DNA of 64,000 nucleotides from Flavihumibacter solisilvae (GTDB lineage: Bacteria > Bacteroidota > Bacteroidia > Chitinophagales > Chitinophagaceae), in contig NZ_JSVC01000024.1 of the NCBI RefSeq assembly GCF_000814475.1, forward strand, positions 1 through 64,000. Direction: 5' to 3'. Each line of letters opens with the position of its first letter. The first letter of the stretch is position 1. The position numbers and the translations under genes are program-made. Below are positions 1 to 8,187 of the stretch, one piece after another. The notes beneath the pieces are model-generated. The model did not search any database. It saw only the letters and a list, made by a program, of their open reading frames with translations, and had not been told where the DNA came from.

Positions 1-457
1 AATTGTCGTATTCTGTTTCGGGAAGATCAGATAATTGCTGTGTACCGGTTAGGCCGTTGACAATATCATCTACTGTATTACTGTGTCCCACGATCAACAC
101 ATTTCCTTTTTGTGTTTTTAACAAAGCGATAAATGCGCTGTCTACTTTGGCATAGGTTTGCACTTGCACATTAAAGTGGCTGGCAGTTGGCGCTGCGGTG
201 GTTAAGGTGCGGATGGTATTGGTGGAATACACTTTGCGTATCTGCTCAGAAGCGAGGCGGTCTTTAAGGGCTATTGCCCGGGCTTCGCCTACTGCTGACA
301 AGGGCGGGTTATTGGGAGTCTGCATAACCGAAGCAGACGCTGATTGGGTAGCCTGTGCAGTAGTCTGCGCCTTTTCGGCGTGGCGGACAATGAAATATTT
401 GCTGGCGCATCCGGTTAACAGGATAGGAAACAATAAAACAGGCAGGCGATTGAGCAT
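1..457 (-). CDS. Histidine phosphatase family lipoprotein (partial)
   Basis: The gene runs off the left edge of the window, so only the first 152 residues are visible. Residues 1-17 form a short hydrophobic leader ending in an LTGC lipobox, which predicts an outer- or inner-membrane lipoprotein. Directly after it comes the FIVRHAEK motif, the RHG/RHE phosphohistidine signature of the phosphoglycerate mutase/SixA superfamily, and further on a VGHSNT motif that supplies the second catalytic histidine region. The usual family domain is about 150-180 residues, so most of it is present. The start was chosen because the ATG immediately precedes the signal peptide. The phosphorylated substrate is unknown. 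Confidence 0.85.
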   Translation of the reverse strand, partial: MLNRLPVLLFPILLTGCASKYFIVRHAEKAQTTAQATQSASASVMQTPNNPPLSAVGEARAIALKDRLASEQIRKVYSTNTIRTLTTAAPTASHFNVQVQTYAKVDSAFIALLKTQKGNVLIVGHSNTVDDIVNGLTGTQQLSDLPETEYDN

Positions 458-511
458 AGGAGGTTGCGTTTTGGCGGCTTTTTTAGTAATTTATAGTAAA
501 ATTCTTTCGCC

Positions 512-1225
512 ATGAAAACTTTATCACAAACATGGTTCGCGGAAGGGTTCATCGACTTTGAGTTGAAAAAATATACCCTGCTCGCCTACCTGCAGGAAGT
601 GAACAGCTGCTTCAATGAGAATAAACTCTATCCACAGCTCGCAGATGTCATCTTCCATTATAACAATATGGTCCGGTTCAGGGAAAACAAAAAATTCCTG
701 CAGGAACATTTCCCGAAAAAACTTACCGGGATTGAAGTGGAAAAGCTGCAGCTTCTTTACGAACAAATGATCGAAGACGATGAGCTTATGGAGGAACTGG
801 AAAACATCATCCAGTATGCAGCGGGAGAAATGAAAACGTCGATCAAAAATGGCACTGAGATTTATGAATTCGTTGAGCACAAGATACTGATCGAACCTGT
901 CGGGCTCGTTCCGCTCGATAATAAGGAAGGTTACTTTTTCCTGAGTACAGGAACTACAAAATCAACATTGGTTTATCACTACCGGCTGAGCATATTCGAA
1001 AAACATGATGAGCAGTTCCGCGCGATCAAAACAGCCTGCATTGCGGAATGGCAGCGCTCCATTGTGAACACTTACGAAAACATGAAGTATAGTCTCATAA
1101 AAGAAAAGAAAGAGCTGCCCAATCCGGCGGTTTACACCATTGAAGCTGCCCTTTCTTTTCCACTGGAAGAAACACTTCTTCCAATCGCAAAACGTTGCCT
1201 GGTTCGTTATATCTCAGCCGCTTAA
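512..1225 (+). CDS. Conserved hypothetical protein, 237 aa
   Basis: I do not recognise a named family. The protein is soluble, acidic and predicted mostly helical in its first 110 residues (rich in Glu, Leu and Lys), with a more beta-like centre around 115-150. There is no signal peptide and no membrane segment. It is transcribed away from the histidine phosphatase (about 55 bases between the two starts) and converges on the S9 peptidase gene, with only 17 bases between the stops. Codon use and composition resemble the neighbours, so it looks like a real chromosomal gene. Function cannot be inferred from context. Confidence 0.75.
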   Translation: MKTLSQTWFAEGFIDFELKKYTLLAYLQEVNSCFNENKLYPQLADVIFHYNNMVRFRENKKFLQEHFPKKLTGIEVEKLQLLYEQMIEDDELMEELENIIQYAAGEMKTSIKNGTEIYEFVEHKILIEPVGLVPLDNKEGYFFLSTGTTKSTLVYHYRLSIFEKHDEQFRAIKTACIAEWQRSIVNTYENMKYSLIKEKKELPNPAVYTIEAALSFPLEETLLPIAKRCLVRYISAA

Positions 1226-1242
1226 GATTTCACCACCAGCTC

Positions 1243-4182
1243 CTATTTCTCAGCGGGATCACCGAACCCAAAATCAATTCCCTTGCGTGTTGCAGGTACG
1301 CCCTTTCCCATCCATGCCGGTTCAGGTGCGTCCTTCAGGTAATGATCAAAAAATTGCGCCATCCTTTTTGTCCAGTCCTTCCGGTTCTTTCTGTCAATAA
1401 TACCATGCAACTCATCGTTATAGTTGATCATCCAGACAGGCTTGCCCATCCTGCGTAAAGCAGTGAAATATTCAATGCCCTGGTACCAGGGAACCGCATC
1501 ATCTTTATCATTGTGCAGGATCAGTAAAGGAGTCTTCACTTTGTCGGCGCGGAACAAGGGTGAATTTTTAATGTACAGCTCAGGCTTTTCCCAGAGCGTT
1601 GCTCCAAGCCTGCTTTGTGTCCGCTCGTACTGGAACTGGCGGCTGAGGCCTGTCCCCCACCTGATTCCACCGTAGGCGCTGGTCATATTACTTACCGGTG
1701 CACCGGCCTCTGCAGCAGCAAACATGTTGGTACGGGTAATAAGATAACTAACCTGGTAACCACCCCAGCTATGTCCCTGGATTCCCATTTTTGTGGAATC
1801 AACCCATTTGAACTTTGCCAGGTACTTCGCAGCAGAAACAACGGAATTGTAAGCATCTTCACCCGGCCGGCCGGTCTTGTAGTAAATATTCGGATCGAAC
1901 ACCAGGTAGCCGTTACTCGTGTAATAGGCAATATTGATCGAAGCGCGAACAGGCATCGGTTCGATATAATTGTAGCGATCATCTGCATTCCGCTCGTAGA
2001 AATACAGTATGATGGGATATTTCCTCGAAGAATCAAAATCTTCCGGTTTGTACAGTAGTCCCTCACTCATTTTGCCGTCGAACATTTTCCAATTATGCAG
2101 TTCAACAGAGAACCAGTTATACTGGGATTGCTGCGGATTTATACTGCTGAGTTGAGTTGCCGCATCGGCGCGGGTTGCGTTGCCCAATGTGGTAGCAAAC
2201 ACATTATTTGATGCAGGCGTTTGCTGATTATATACCAATACATCGGCATCTCTTGCCTTAATGGCCGAACTGACTACGGCTTCGCGGATAACCGGTTTAC
2301 CATCGGTGTATGCGAATGCCTTTCCCGGCTGGAAAACTTCCCAGCCGTAACCTTTCGTTTTGTGATCAAACATCTGCAGCAGCCAGGGCTGACCCTTGCG
2401 GATAAACTTGTCTTCGCGATTCGTACTGCTGTATCTTAATGTGATTTTGTACCGCCGGCCAAGGTTTCCTGTAATACAAACCGGTGCCAGTCTTCCTGAA
2501 GGGTCACACTGCCAGATATCATACTTGTCGTATACATACACAGCTTCATCATTTTCCAGCCAGCCGGCTATTCCATGTGCAGGCGGATCATCAGGATGGT
2601 CGTCATCTTCGTCGAATAATGGCACTGTAATACCATTTGTTATCTCGTGCGCCTCGCTTTTTGTAATATCATAGCTCATCCAGTGACGCTTCTTAGAATC
2701 ATACCAGGTAATGTAGTTTCCTGCGGGCGAGATCCTTGCAGATCCACTCCGGGCTTTTTCTGCGACTAGCCGGCGTCTGCCGATCTCAAGATCGACTACG
2801 AAGAGACGAACGGAACCATCCAGCGCCCATTGCTGTTGCACACGGTAGCCCCTTGAACTTGTTCCCAGCGCATAACGGGCATTTCCTTCTGCTGTTGGCG
2901 TTACCAGTTCACAGGAATCATCCGCCAGTTGCATAACCCTGCCATTTGATGACTCGATCTCTGCGAGCCAGCTTTTCCTGAGATCGTTATTCAACTGTAC
3001 AAGTTGCTGTGGCTGCAGGTAATCATCCTTGTAGTTCCAGATGTCGAGCTTCGCCGTTTCAAAATCAACCAGCGTAGTATCTTTTGCAGGCTGGTCTGCG
3101 CTTAATCCGAAAAATAATCTTGAGCCGTCTTTGCTGAAATAGTTTTTAAACTCGGGACTGATCACAAGTCCATTTGTAATAGGTCCTGAATTTCTCTCCG
3201 CCCACACAACTGCGCTGTCGCGCCCCGGACTATAAGTCCATACCTTAAAATATTTTTTCAATGCTTTTGTGGCACTATCGCGTTCGGCGACGAACGCAAG
3301 CCTTGAACCGTCTTCGGTGATCGCAAAACCTTTCGCTTCATTAAATTTCGTCATTACCGTATCAGGCCTTTCGCGATCGAGCTGCTGCCACAATACAAGT
3401 GGTGATTCCTTACCGCCATTCTTACCGGTTGTTTCTACCACCAGCACCTGGCCATTTTTATTGAATAGATAATCGCTCACAAGTGCATACCGGTATTCTT
3501 TCCCTGTTACCAGGTTCCTCACTACAAGGTCAGTACCTTCTTCGATCTTGTCTTCGCCCTTTGACGGGCCCGTTTTATTTGTCTTTAGTGATTCGAGACC
3601 TTTGAGCTTCGCTTCGGTAACTTTATTCCGGATGCTGTCGGCTATCCGGGTCAGACTATCAGCCATTGATGTCAGCTTCTGCAAACGGCCTGTTGAATCA
3701 AGCGCCGCGGCCGGGGCCACAGGAGCTTTATATAAATGCATCGCTATCCATGAAGCGCCCCTTTCTGGCAATTCATACGACTTAACATCAGCAATCTTTT
3801 GCAGGCTGTCTTTACCCAGTTCAAGAATACCAAGTGAATCCTTAGGCATTTCTGCCGGGGATTTCTTTTTGATCTTTGCATCGCGGGTCTGCCGGAAAAG
3901 CGGGCGGATCTTCATTACCAAATAACGACTGTCATCTGTTATCCTTGCCTGGTAACCGCGCGGTATGCGGAACTGGTATTTCAGATCCGGCGACTGCACC
4001 AGCAGCTCGCCATCTCCTTCCTGCACATTTACGGAATAAACGATGTAGCGGCCATCATTGCTGACCAGCTTTTCGCCGATGCTCTGCCAGCTGTCGTAAA
4101 CCGAATGATCGAGAGGTTTCTTCTGCGCAAAAAGTAAGTTACCTGCAAAGAGAAATAACAGGAGCCCAAACAATTGTTTCAT
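1243..4182 (-). CDS. Exported S9 family serine peptidase (prolyl oligopeptidase type)
   Basis: A signal peptide occupies residues 1-19 and ends at FAQ. A long N-terminal beta-propeller region (about 30-680, with many ST/D-rich repeats and a charged insert near 150-210) precedes an alpha/beta hydrolase domain. The catalytic serine is Ser805 in GHSWGGYQ, the acid is Asp894/895 in NDKDDAVPW and the histidine is His926 in ELHGI. At 979 residues it is longer than classical DPP IV (about 730) but matches the large periplasmic S9 peptidases common in Bacteroidota. It likely releases peptides or single residues from oligopeptides in the periplasm. Exact specificity is not visible. Confidence 0.93.
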   Translation of the reverse strand: MKQLFGLLLFLFAGNLLFAQKKPLDHSVYDSWQSIGEKLVSNDGRYIVYSVNVQEGDGELLVQSPDLKYQFRIPRGYQARITDDSRYLVMKIRPLFRQTRDAKIKKKSPAEMPKDSLGILELGKDSLQKIADVKSYELPERGASWIAMHLYKAPVAPAAALDSTGRLQKLTSMADSLTRIADSIRNKVTEAKLKGLESLKTNKTGPSKGEDKIEEGTDLVVRNLVTGKEYRYALVSDYLFNKNGQVLVVETTGKNGGKESPLVLWQQLDRERPDTVMTKFNEAKGFAITEDGSRLAFVAERDSATKALKKYFKVWTYSPGRDSAVVWAERNSGPITNGLVISPEFKNYFSKDGSRLFFGLSADQPAKDTTLVDFETAKLDIWNYKDDYLQPQQLVQLNNDLRKSWLAEIESSNGRVMQLADDSCELVTPTAEGNARYALGTSSRGYRVQQQWALDGSVRLFVVDLEIGRRRLVAEKARSGSARISPAGNYITWYDSKKRHWMSYDITKSEAHEITNGITVPLFDEDDDHPDDPPAHGIAGWLENDEAVYVYDKYDIWQCDPSGRLAPVCITGNLGRRYKITLRYSSTNREDKFIRKGQPWLLQMFDHKTKGYGWEVFQPGKAFAYTDGKPVIREAVVSSAIKARDADVLVYNQQTPASNNVFATTLGNATRADAATQLSSINPQQSQYNWFSVELHNWKMFDGKMSEGLLYKPEDFDSSRKYPIILYFYERNADDRYNYIEPMPVRASINIAYYTSNGYLVFDPNIYYKTGRPGEDAYNSVVSAAKYLAKFKWVDSTKMGIQGHSWGGYQVSYLITRTNMFAAAEAGAPVSNMTSAYGGIRWGTGLSRQFQYERTQSRLGATLWEKPELYIKNSPLFRADKVKTPLLILHNDKDDAVPWYQGIEYFTALRRMGKPVWMINYNDELHGIIDRKNRKDWTKRMAQFFDHYLKDAPEPAWMGKGVPATRKGIDFGFGDPAEK

Positions 4183-4210
4183 GCATATGCGATTAGGTTA
4201 TAAATATAGT

Positions 4211-4236
4211 TATTCACTTATTTTCGTATTCACTTA
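4211..4236. repeat. 10-bp direct repeat TATTCACTTA, two copies
   Basis: The decamer TATTCACTTA occurs at 4211-4220 and again at 4227-4236 in the spacer between two minus-strand genes. Its reverse complement occurs at 25117-25126 in the spacer between rplO and rpmD, so it belongs to a small set of AT-rich intergenic repeats in this window. Confidence 0.6.
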
Positions 4237-4241
4237 TCGAA

Positions 4242-5120
4242 CTATATAGCTTTGTGCCCATATCTCCACACCCTGAACATCTGCAGTGAAACCGCCAGCA
4301 CGATGAGGAAGAGCCCGGTATAAAAGTTCCAGTCAAGGTATTGGTTTTCCTGGTAAACGATAAATGCCAGCAGGATGCCGTAAACGGGTTCCAGGTTGTA
4401 ACTGAGGTTCACGGTAAAAGCAGAAATGCGTTTAAGGGCGTAGGAAGATAACTGGAATGCCCAAACGGTGCAGAGCCAGGAAAGAAACAGCAGCCAGCCG
4501 AAATCACTCCAGCCCGGAAGGAATGAATCTACCGGGAACTTGTGCAGGTAAAACGGCAGTAAGATGGACAGGGTAATGAATCCGCCCGATAATTCGTAGG
4601 TAGTGAGCGTTTCGACATTTACCCGTTGCAGCAGTTTCCTGTTGAGTATAGGAAAGATGGCACCGAGCATAGCAGAAACCATCCCGATGATGATTCCAGT
4701 TTTATAGCGCGGGTCGAAGTGAAAGATGATGTAAATGCCAGCGATAGCGAGCAGTCCAAGCAACACTTCCTGGATCACTATACGACGCCGCATCAGCAGT
4801 GGTTCGAACAGTGCGGTGAAAAAACCTATGGCTGAAAAGCAGACCAGTGCCACGGAAACATTGGCGTATTTGATGGAGCCGTAGAAAGTAACCCAGTGCA
4901 GTGCTGCGACAAAACCGACACCGGTGATGGAAAGCATACGCTGCCAGGAGATTGGCTGCAACTTATTCTTAAAACCAAACAGGATCCAGAGGGTTGCAGC
5001 GCTGATCAGCAGTCGGTACCATACGAGTAGTCCCTCATTCAGGGTTATCAGCCTGCCCAGGATACCGGTGAACCCGGCAAGGAAAACAGCGAGGTGTAAT
5101 TTCAGGAAGGCGGTCTTCAT
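4242..5120 (-). CDS. DMT superfamily (EamA) transporter
   Basis: The 292-residue protein is almost entirely hydrophobic, with about ten predicted membrane segments in two five-helix halves, the layout of EamA-type drug/metabolite transporters. There is no cleavable signal peptide. It exports or imports a small metabolite across the inner membrane; the family does not allow the substrate to be named. Its start codon overlaps the stop of the upstream glycosyltransferase by 4 bases (5117-5120), so the two are translationally coupled and probably one transcript. A link to lipid-linked sugar flipping is conceivable from this pairing but is only inference. Confidence 0.88.
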   Translation of the reverse strand: MKTAFLKLHLAVFLAGFTGILGRLITLNEGLLVWYRLLISAATLWILFGFKNKLQPISWQRMLSITGVGFVAALHWVTFYGSIKYANVSVALVCFSAIGFFTALFEPLLMRRRIVIQEVLLGLLAIAGIYIIFHFDPRYKTGIIIGMVSAMLGAIFPILNRKLLQRVNVETLTTYELSGGFITLSILLPFYLHKFPVDSFLPGWSDFGWLLFLSWLCTVWAFQLSSYALKRISAFTVNLSYNLEPVYGILLAFIVYQENQYLDWNFYTGLFLIVLAVSLQMFRVWRYGHKAI

Positions 5121-5881
5121 GCGGCAGCTTCCTCTCCTTCAGTATTTTTCATGCGCGCATGATAATCTTTGAAAAGGCTTTCCCACCTCAGTTTCAGCAC
5201 GCCAAGTATGCCTTCTTTAACGATCCCCTTATGCATTTTTGATACGCCGTATTTCCGGTCTTCGAATACAATGGGAACTTCCCTGATCGTAAAACCAAGT
5301 TTCCAGGAAGCAAATTTCATTTCTATCTGGAATGCATAACCGAGAAAGCGGATCTCATCCAGGTTGATCGCCTCAAGTACCTCCTTGCGATAGCAGACAA
5401 ATCCTGCTGTGGTGTCGCGGACCGGCATCCAGGTAATGATCCGGGTATAAAGACTTCCTCCTTTTGATAAGAGGATCCTGTCCCAGGGCCAGTTTATGGT
5501 TCCTCCTCCCCTTACATAACGCGAACCGATGGCAACATCTGCACCATCATATTTGCAGGCTTCGTAGAGCCGCTGGAGATCATTGGGATTATGGGAAAAA
5601 TCTGCGTCCATTTCGAAAATGAAATGGTAACCGCGTGCAATTGCCCATTTGAAACCATGAATATAGGCAGTGCCAAGGCCCAGTTTGCCTTTACGCTCTT
5701 CGAGAAAAAGGGAGGTGCCATGGGTGGACTGCATCTGCCTTACGATATCGGCAGTGCCATCAGGTGAGCCGTCGTCAATTACCAGCACGTGGAAATCCTG
5801 CCGGAGATTGAATATTGCATCGAGAATGCTGGCAATATTCTCCCGTTCATTATACGTTGGTATTATCACGATCTTTTCCAC
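5117..5881 (-). CDS. Polyprenol monophosphomannose synthase (GT2 family)
   Basis: A 254-residue cytoplasmic GT-A glycosyltransferase. The N-terminal IPTYNERENI, the nucleotide-binding VIDDGSPDGT and the metal-binding EMDADFSHNP (DxD) motifs are the signature of the dolichol/polyprenol-phosphate mannose synthase branch of GT2. Length fits the soluble, single-domain class that lacks C-terminal membrane helices. It transfers mannose (or another hexose) from a nucleotide donor to polyprenyl phosphate, supplying lipid-linked sugar for protein or polysaccharide glycosylation. It overlaps the downstream DMT transporter by 4 bases. The choice of mannose rather than glucose rests on family resemblance. 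Confidence 0.88.
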   Translation of the reverse strand: MEKIVIIPTYNERENIASILDAIFNLRQDFHVLVIDDGSPDGTADIVRQMQSTHGTSLFLEERKGKLGLGTAYIHGFKWAIARGYHFIFEMDADFSHNPNDLQRLYEACKYDGADVAIGSRYVRGGGTINWPWDRILLSKGGSLYTRIITWMPVRDTTAGFVCYRKEVLEAINLDEIRFLGYAFQIEMKFASWKLGFTIREVPIVFEDRKYGVSKMHKGIVKEGILGVLKLRWESLFKDYHARMKNTEGEEAAA

Positions 5882-5908
5882 GCTGCTGCTTTAACCTGCG
5901 AAGATAGT

Positions 5909-6682
5909 TCAATTGCTCTTTTTCAAAAGCGTGCGATTGAGGATTTCGGTGAGTTTCTGTTTCGTATGGAGTGGAAAATCGCCTTTCATCATCCAATCAT
6001 AATATTGGGGTTCGGCTTTTAACACTTCGGCAACAGCCTTGCCCTTGTGTTTGCCGAAGTTAAACACTTCGATCCCGTTGCTCATGATAAACCGGCGGGC
6101 GAAATCTACTACCTGGTCTTCACCAATGAACTTGATGATGGAATCAAGGGAGTCTCCCAGCTGCGGATAACGCTGTAACTGCGCTTCCAGTACTTCCCAG
6201 GTCGCGGCAGCATCCACTTCGGCACTATGAGCGCCATCAAGTGTTTTGTTGCAATAGAATTTATATGCGGCACTCAGCGTACGCTGTTCCATCATGTGGA
6301 AGATCTTCTGAACATCGATCATCCGACGGTTGTTCATGTCAAAATCCAGTCCGGCGCGAAGGAACTCTTCCACCAGCAGAGGAATGTCGAACCTGTTTGA
6401 ATTATATCCACCAAGGTCACAATTGTCGAGAAACTGCTTGAATTCATTGGCTACCTGGCGGAAAGCGGGCGCTTCCCTTACCATTTCATCTGTGATACCA
6501 TGCACATCGCTTGCTCCCGCCGGGATCGGCATTTCCGGGTTGATCAGCTTCCTTTTCGTCTGTTTGGAGCCGTCTTTGCCAATTTTTACAATGGCAATTT
6601 CAACGATCCTGTCGGTACCGAGGTTTGTTCCCGTGGTTTCAAGGTCAATAAAGGCAATTGGTTTCTGTAATTGTAAGGACAT
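5909..6682 (-). CDS. DnaQ-like 3'-5' exonuclease
   Basis: The protein carries the DEDDh exonuclease motifs: FIDLETTG near residue 11 (Exo I, Asp and Glu), NSNRFDIPLL near 95 (Exo II) and the HSAEVDA segment near 152-158 (Exo III, His and Asp). At 257 residues it is longer than a bare domain; the C-terminal 80 residues contain a KHKGK segment of a small added module often found in Bacteroidota homologues. It probably trims 3' ends of DNA or acts as a proofreading-like nuclease; it is not fused to a polymerase. It is 27 bases upstream of the mannosyltransferase gene, but no shared function is evident. Confidence 0.88.
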   Translation of the reverse strand: MSLQLQKPIAFIDLETTGTNLGTDRIVEIAIVKIGKDGSKQTKRKLINPEMPIPAGASDVHGITDEMVREAPAFRQVANEFKQFLDNCDLGGYNSNRFDIPLLVEEFLRAGLDFDMNNRRMIDVQKIFHMMEQRTLSAAYKFYCNKTLDGAHSAEVDAAATWEVLEAQLQRYPQLGDSLDSIIKFIGEDQVVDFARRFIMSNGIEVFNFGKHKGKAVAEVLKAEPQYYDWMMKGDFPLHTKQKLTEILNRTLLKKSN

Positions 6683-6808
6683 GTTATGAATTCTTTAAAA
6701 AGGCTCCCGGCCGGTGGCAAATGTACGCTTATAAATTTTATTATAAATTTGCATTGTCTTATCGAAAGCTGGTATTCATTTTGCATTTTTTCTTTAATTG
6801 AACTAAAA

Positions 6809-6925
6809 ATGAAAAGTAAACTTATCGCAGCCCTGTTTTTCGCTTTGGTGATTGCCGGCTTTACGGCGTGCAAGACTTCGCGGACTGGTTGTTATAACTC
6901 AGCCAAAATGGTAGGCTACAAGTAA
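6809..6925 (+). CDS. Small lipoprotein-like peptide, 38 aa
   Basis: The ATG at 6809 opens a 38-codon frame with a Lys-containing N-terminus, a hydrophobic stretch (residues 5-18) and a FTAC lipobox with Cys21, followed by a short polar tail. This is the layout of a tiny lipoprotein. The stop lies only 3 bases before the ytxJ start, so the two are probably co-transcribed. Similar very short lipoproteins are common and poorly studied in Bacteroidota. The longer in-frame extension back to 6686 is rejected because it would precede the signal sequence with AT-rich intergenic codons. Confidence 0.6.
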   Translation: MKSKLIAALFFALVIAGFTACKTSRTGCYNSAKMVGYK

Positions 6926-6928
6926 ATT

Positions 6929-7261
6929 ATGAAGTGGATCGAATTGCAAGAACCCGGACAGCTGGAAGAAATCCGTACAAAATCGTATAACCAACCGCAG
7001 GTTATCTTTAAGCACAGCACCAGATGCTCCATCAGCTCAATGGCCAAATCAAGGCTCGAAAATGCTGAAACTCCTGAAGGAATTGAATTTTATCATCTCG
7101 ACCTGATCAGGTTCAGGGAATTATCGAACCAGGTTGCGGCCGATTTCGATGTATGGCATGAATCGCCACAGGTATTACTGATCGAAAACGGCGAATGCAG
7201 CTATGACGAAAGTCATATCGGCATCACTATGCCTAACCTGCTGGATCAGTTACGCGGATAA
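6929..7261 (+). CDS. ytxJ: Bacillithiol system redox-active protein YtxJ
   Basis: The 110-residue protein has a monothiol thioredoxin-like fold. The motif FKHSTRCSIS carries a single active cysteine (Cys33) followed by Ser-Ile-Ser, which is the YtxJ (DUF2847) signature; ESPQVLLI supplies the cis-proline loop. The family is thought to act as a monothiol bacilliredoxin that removes bacillithiol from modified proteins. Its presence implies that the organism makes bacillithiol, although no biosynthesis gene lies in this window. Its 3' end overlaps the convergent gene at 7246 by 16 bases. Confidence 0.9.
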   Translation: MKWIELQEPGQLEEIRTKSYNQPQVIFKHSTRCSISSMAKSRLENAETPEGIEFYHLDLIRFRELSNQVAADFDVWHESPQVLLIENGECSYDESHIGITMPNLLDQLRG

Positions 7262-8148
7262 AAGTATAAACTCAGGTTCAGCGGCAGCCCGGCATTTTCG
7301 CTCAAAGTAAAGATGCCGGAATTCACCTTGCCAAAGGTTACCGCCTCGCCCTGCGGTTCCACATGGATCGGGACCTCCTGCTTCTTTTTATTCAACACGT
7401 CATACACGCCTGCAGAACCGGTCTTCGGCCAGAAATACAGATTGTTATAGGTGCGCACTAAAATTTCCCCGGTTCGGGAAATAGCACTGCTGGTAATTCC
7501 ACCAATTTTCAGACTCCCTAATTTCTGCGCTGTCTGCACCATTCCTCCGGTAACCACGTTGGATATCCGAAACACCAGTGTGGGATTTTCCTTGGTCAGC
7601 AAATAAATTTCCTTCCCCTGCCCAGCTATCAGGAATGCATCCGCATCATGCGATTTATTGTCCGAATACCGGAATGTAATTTTTTCAATCTCAGATACTT
7701 CACGTTTATCAAGACGTGGTTCACGTAACCTGTATATATTGTATTCCCCGCGGTTCTTGTGGTTGTCGCCAATATCTGCTATGTAAATAAATGGAGCGCC
7801 TCCATCCCCGCTCTCTACGATGGCCATATCTTCCCAATCGCGATTACTGATTCCTTCGAGAATAATTTTCGCGCCGTATTCACCCGAATGTTTTACACAC
7901 AGCAATTCCGCCGGATTTCCTCCATCCTGGATCATCCACAGCCAGCCCGGATTCAGGTAACTGTCAGCAATACCCGAAACCTCACCGGGGAAGTCTGTTG
8001 ACAATGAAGTAATATCCGGCTCAGTGTTAAAAATGGAGACGATACTGTCATTCTTTTTTGAGCAGCTGAATGCAAACAGGGCAACAGCAAAAAGCACAGC
8101 AACCGGCAGCACTTTCAGGGAGGGGGCAAGAGGTTTAGGTGGGAACAT
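7246..8148 (-). CDS. Beta-propeller-like lipoprotein of unknown function
   Basis: The hydrophobic leader ends in FAFSC (Cys29), predicting a lipoprotein. The mature part contains recurring propeller-like blades with motifs such as ISNRDWEDMAI and YIADIGDNHKNR, which resemble SdiA-regulated/phytase-like six-bladed propellers and may bind a metal or phosphate through the Asp-rich loops. No catalytic residues can be assigned with certainty. It stands between convergent ytxJ and the large T9SS protein gene (about 40 bases upstream of the latter's stop region), so it could share a transcript with the upstream 1306-residue gene. Confidence 0.75.
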   Translation of the reverse strand: MFPPKPLAPSLKVLPVAVLFAVALFAFSCSKKNDSIVSIFNTEPDITSLSTDFPGEVSGIADSYLNPGWLWMIQDGGNPAELLCVKHSGEYGAKIILEGISNRDWEDMAIVESGDGGAPFIYIADIGDNHKNRGEYNIYRLREPRLDKREVSEIEKITFRYSDNKSHDADAFLIAGQGKEIYLLTKENPTLVFRISNVVTGGMVQTAQKLGSLKIGGITSSAISRTGEILVRTYNNLYFWPKTGSAGVYDVLNKKKQEVPIHVEPQGEAVTFGKVNSGIFTLSENAGLPLNLSLYFYPRN

Positions 8149-8187
8149 ATGATTAAAAATATAAAACCATATGTCCCCACGAAAATA

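Noticed and set aside
198-515. 105-codon plus-strand frame at the left edge
   Set aside because: It lies opposite the histidine phosphatase gene, whose RHAEK and GHS motifs and lipobox are clear.
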